NCBI GenBank assembly: GCA_054601695.1
Contig: BAAHQB010000093.1
Span: 1 to 64,000, forward strand
Direction: 5' to 3'
DNA from: Amorphochlora amoebiformis
Lineage: Eukaryota; Cercozoa; Chlorarachniophyceae
Length of the DNA stretch: 64,000 nucleotides
Shown piece by piece: positions 37,111-64,000 of this stretch. Below the pieces are notes generated by a model, which was given only the letters and a program-made list of their open reading frames with translations, was not told where the DNA came from and ran no database searches. Within the stretch, counting starts at the first letter, position 1, and each line of letters starts with the position of its first letter. Position numbers and translations under genes: made by a program.

Positions 37111-37905
37111 ATATATATATTGCACTCATATGTTTTTCACCGGCTTCCACATAGGGCGATTCGGGGAATAGACAAGACCCCACTCAGTATACATGGGCTT
37201 GGTCCAGAATTTTGAATTCTTACGCAAATCATGGGGTTGCATAAATCTCTTTTTCCGATTCTTCCGGTTCCTGATTATGTTTTTCAAAAGGCGGTATGTG
37301 GGCTATAGGGGGTTGTCAGGTCTCGTGTAGGGGTCAGGGATGGGATTAAGAGGAAGAACAACATGGCAAAAGTTGAGGAAAACCGCGATGGACACGTACT
37401 TGCGCTTATTTATAAGGTGGGGACCATTGAGAGTCCAATGTTCGTCAAAAACCGGCTTTGCCTCGAGCCACTGCGTGACTGGATTCTGCCAACCCCCTCC
37501 TCGAAGCCGCAAGAAATATGGGGCCAAGGCTCCGCTATCTCTTGGAACAGGTTGTGAGGTGCCTAGTGTTCCCACTGAGAGACCCATTACCGCCTGAGCA
37601 GCCAAAAATGAAAGTACCGTCCAAGTCAGATCAAAACAATACGAAAATTCGAAAGGAAAACGCAGTATTTTACCGCAATTCCTCCACAGATGCTGAGCAG
37701 CGATATCATAGCCCACCAATCCCTTAACCAAACATGCCGCCGCGGGGGATTATATACGCCCTGGAGCATGGCGGCTCGGCGAGGGGAAGCACGGCGTCCA
37801 AAGGACCCGATTTTCAACCGGGATTGGCCCGTTATTCGTCGTCTCTATAAAATCTCCAAGAAGTATCTTGGTGAACTCCTTTCCATCGGAACCCACGGAA
37901 CCCAT
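33836..37905 (-). CDS. Basic, Trp-rich protein of unknown function, multi-exon
   Basis: Six exons join in phase: 37562-37425, 37302-37141, 36744-36680, 35395-35345, 34567-34512 and 33936-33836 (stop). They encode a basic, aromatic protein with runs such as [39 protein letters not shown] and [17 protein letters not shown]. The character is like a mitochondrial or ribosomal protein, but I do not recognise it. A likely first exon starts at ATG 37905 ([11 protein letters not shown]), preceded in frame by a stop. How it joins to 37562 is unresolved; one alternative starts at 37769. The stop codon TAA lies in GGTTAACC, exactly where the telomeric array begins. Truncated donor-side copies of exon 36744-36680 lie downstream in its intron. 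The start faces away from the Gep4-type gene about 400 bp off. Confidence 0.58.
34613..35282 (+). repeat. Polypyrimidine (CTCTCT/TTTCTC) tract
   Basis: About 670 bp of CT-rich repeat with a short poly-C run near 34888, inside an intron of the 37905-33836 gene (between exons 35395-35345 and 34567-34512). Open frames across it are Ser/Leu or Arg/Glu repeats and not genes. Confidence 0.9.
35400..35875 (+). repeat. Degenerate telomere-like minisatellite, GTTTAGCTAGGATTAGAGATA
   Basis: About twenty head-to-tail units of TTTAGCTAGGATTAGAGATAG, with some extended by CTTCGG or ATTAGG. Unit spacing is about 21 and 34 bp. The TAGGATTAG core resembles TTAGGG variants seen in the interstitial telomeric arrays, so it may derive from them. 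It lies immediately upstream, on the minus strand, of exon 35395-35345. Confidence 0.85.
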
Positions 37906-38303
37906 TCCTCGTCACCGTGGCACCCTGTCTCCTTCTTCCGACGACACTGCTCCTCGCCACGATGCATCTGGCGGGAGTCATGGGCCTTCCTCGGAGCATG
38001 GTGATGCATAGGTGGAGTGTCCGCCTGGCATGCTCAGAAATTCCAAAGGGGGTGGCAATGCGAGGCCTGAAGACGGCATCCACCGGCGATGGACGTCCTG
38101 TTGTTACCTCTCGGAACAAGCTTGGGCAGAATCTAAATATGGGTAAGGATTCTTTCAACCCTGGCAGTCTCAACATGTCTTGTCGTGTTGGAATATTTCG
38201 ATCTTCCAGATCCCAGCCTTTATGTACGATTAGGAGCTAAAAGAGTAGATAAGCGCGTGGGAAAGTATATTTAGACGACTTGATCAACCATATTATTCTA
38301 AAA

Positions 38304-42573
<4,270 letters not shown>

Positions 42574-43182
42574 TAGCTCTATGTTTAATGTAGTCTAGGT
42601 AGTGTAGTACCTGCACGTGATCCAGCTGTAATTCGTATTAATAACATACTCGGACTAAGAGAAGTTGTCATAGAATCTGTTTATGGGATCTTAGATTGTA
42701 TATTAATAATATTACTATAGACTAGTCAGACATCTGTATATCTAGTATATGTACAATTCACAGCATCATGACCCAAACATATCCACTTAGCTAGTGCAAT
42801 ATTTTAGATTATAGTTGTAATGCAATCATAATTTGTCGTACTGCTAGTACTGCAGCTGATCCCTAGGATCCAGATCAATTAAGCAGATGACGTAGATCAA
42901 CTAGATCAAATTATTTAGTCTAGAGTTAGTCAATAATGAACACTACCGAGTCAAATAATAAGTTCAACTTGACCACCCTTGCCATACTCTAGATACTACC
43001 AGGGCCATACTAAAGATTCGCGGCAGCCGAGTCACTTTTGTCTAGACAATGAATACGTATAGCTAGCAGAAATGGGAAGTTGCATGATAGATTGTCCCGG
43101 GACTGCGTAATTTACCTCATGGAGATACCGCTATGATTAAGTCTATTCCCTAAAGAACCATTGGGCGCAGATACGATTATCC
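42574..43182. other. Convergent intergenic region, CTAG-rich, no gene seen
   Basis: Between the 3' ends of the Gep4-type and SH2 genes. It has no TA microsatellite and, like 10500-10985, carries many CTAG tetranucleotides (for example near 42593, 42721, 42741, 42793, 42844, 42864 and 42901). I see no coding frame. Confidence 0.6.
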
Positions 43183-44171
43183 CTAATCGTAGTCATAAGA
43201 CGCTGCCTGATACAGGCTTTGGTTCTCTACAGCAGTCCACATTTCAGAGTTTATTGGATCCCTATTTTTCGCCATCTCTTTGAGTGCAACCTCGATGTTT
43301 GGGTGACCCTGTTTGCGACCATCTCGCGCAGTCCAGACGTATAGATTTTTCCTGAGAGGGGAAGTTTGAGTGCCAGGTTGGGATATGTTAGGATTAGCCC
43401 ACTTTCGATTTATGAGTAGGTGCTTTTTGTTGCGCGCTAGAACTTTCTTGCCATCTTTAACGAAAGTTTTGGAGTACTCCACCGTCAGCATGTGCCAAAC
43501 CTGCACCCGCACAAACAATTAGATCGAGGCCATTTGATCTTAATAGGCTTACGTTCTTCTCCTTCGGCTCGCGGACAAGATATTTATCTGGGTTTTCCAT
43601 GATCTTCTTCTTGCTGTCCTCCAAATAGCCATGATACCATGGTACCAAGGTATACTCGTTTTCCCCGTCTTTCCTGACTGTCTCTTTGAAGAATACCTTC
43701 TTGGCCTGAAACATACGGAATGCAATGAGGAACCGTGGGATAATTGTAACACATCTCTCACATTCGTCATGCACTGGGCGAAAGGTCCAAAGCGCTTGAG
43801 GAATTTGTTGAATTCGGAACTCGTTACGTCTTTTTTATTGGCATCCCCTGCGTAAATAAGCTGTCGTTATACATACGGAACCTTACGACAACGCGAATGA
43901 TGCGCACCTGAGCAGCAGATGACGTGCTTGCATAAAACGCTGACCACCTTCTTGTTCTCGTCAGAGAATGTCTTGAGCATAGGCTCGGCGAACTGCGCCG
44001 TACTCACTGAGGTGTTCTGAAAAAATTCCAGGACTCATTCCGCTGTTACGTGTGCAAGTGACCTTCGAGAATAACCACCTCCTGGAAGTGCTTGAGCCAG
44101 AACTCGGACCCAGCCTTATCTTCAATATCTATCTTTTTGGCGTTAACGTCAAAAGTCGTGTACGCCGCCAT
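43183..44171 (-). CDS. EF-hand-like plus SH2 domain protein, 252 aa
   Basis: Five exons join in phase: 44171-44079, 44016-43908, 43847-43762, 43705-43553, 43500-43183, giving 253 codons including TAG. The first donor could also be three bases on. Residues about 68-90 contain GDANKKDVTSSEFNKFLKRF, which resembles an EF-hand loop and exit helix. Residues about 115-200 form an SH2 domain: WYHGYL (first helix Trp), YLVREPK with the phosphotyrosine-binding Arg of the FLVRES motif, WHMLTVEY, and KKHLLI with the conserved His. The Ser after Glu in FLVRES is Pro. A 60-residue basic tail follows. SH2 domains bind phosphotyrosine; the role here is unknown. The EF-hand-then-SH2 order recalls the Cbl TKB module, but no RING follows. 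Introns are short and free of TA repeats, unlike neighbouring genes. Confidence 0.85.
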
Positions 44172-44295
44172 TTTTCTTCGCGGTTGTGTCGTCAGTCCTG
44201 CCCTGTTGGGAGAGGAATCGTCCACAAGGTGAGCCGAAGAATTGCAGGAAAATTAATTCGGCTCAAAGACACGTCTAACCAGTCGGAACAACCCA
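44172..44295. promoter_or_regulatory. Candidate bidirectional promoter (SH2 gene / myosin)
   Basis: Only 124 bp separate the start codons of the divergent SH2 and myosin genes, and the interval is GC-richer than its surroundings and without microsatellite. It must hold both 5' leaders and probably shared promoter elements. No TATA box or initiator can be singled out. Confidence 0.5.

Positions 44296-64000
<19,705 letters not shown>

Noticed and set aside
37303-37731. 142-codon minus frame ([12 protein letters not shown] to PDNPL)
   Set aside because: Its middle can be spliced into a 112-aa product from ATG 37769, but the overlapping frame APHNLF...GLSM continues in phase through five more exons to a stop, which fits the sequence better. 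Which first exon is right remains open.
37768-38240. Plus-strand frames [10 protein letters not shown] and a Ser/Pro/Asp-rich frame
   Set aside because: They lie between two divergent genes, contain stops, and mirror the minus-strand frame [11 protein letters not shown]. Not supportable as a gene.

Overview
The window is nuclear DNA from a eukaryote, probably a unicellular protist. Genes are split into many small exons with GT-AG introns and the standard code, and exon phases agree across long gene models. Most of the window is (TA)n microsatellite with lesser (CA)n, (TTA)n and CT/GA tracts. Interstitial TTAGGG/CCCTAA arrays recur, so the telomere repeat is probably TTAGGG. SH2, WW, myosin, KDZ-transposase and Copia sequences fit several protist or holozoan groups; I cannot name the species. 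Nearly all long reading frames in the raw translation are Tyr/Ile runs from TA repeats and are not genes.

Layout: (1) 545-10499 (+), a 14-exon gene for a ~936-aa protein of unknown function with a C2HC zinc finger split by an intron and a basic C-terminus. (2) 25298-10986 (-), a ~24-exon KDZ-family transposase gene with five 52-residue repeats at its N-terminus. (3) 25938-29542 (-), a Copia retrotransposon, frameshifted in gag and cut off inside reverse transcriptase. (4) 29936-31899 (-), a 4-exon gene for a 120-aa, probably single-pass membrane protein. (5) 31900-33840, a telomeric-repeat block. (6) 33836-about 37905 (-), a multi-exon gene for a basic protein, first exon unresolved. (7) 38304-42573 (+), a 9-exon Gep4-type phosphatidylglycerophosphate phosphatase (cardiolipin synthesis). 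(8) 44171-43183 (-), a 5-exon EF-hand-like plus SH2 protein. (9) 44296 to the window end (+), at least 30 exons of a myosin with an N-terminal WW domain. Genes 8 and 9 start 124 bp apart, back to back; the start of gene 7 faces away from gene 6 in the same way. Gene pairs 1/2 and 7/8 are convergent.

The most unusual signal is in the introns. Many exons are accompanied, inside the adjacent TA-rich intron, by one to five truncated copies of their own edge together with the splice site. Acceptor-side copies lie upstream of the intact exon and donor-side copies lie downstream. This is what tandem duplication with one breakpoint in the TA tract and one in the exon would leave. It occurs in at least three genes on both strands and may explain intron growth here. 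A second signal is a conserved composite unit embedded with constant polarity in the interstitial telomeric arrays, several of which sit inside introns or flush against gene ends.
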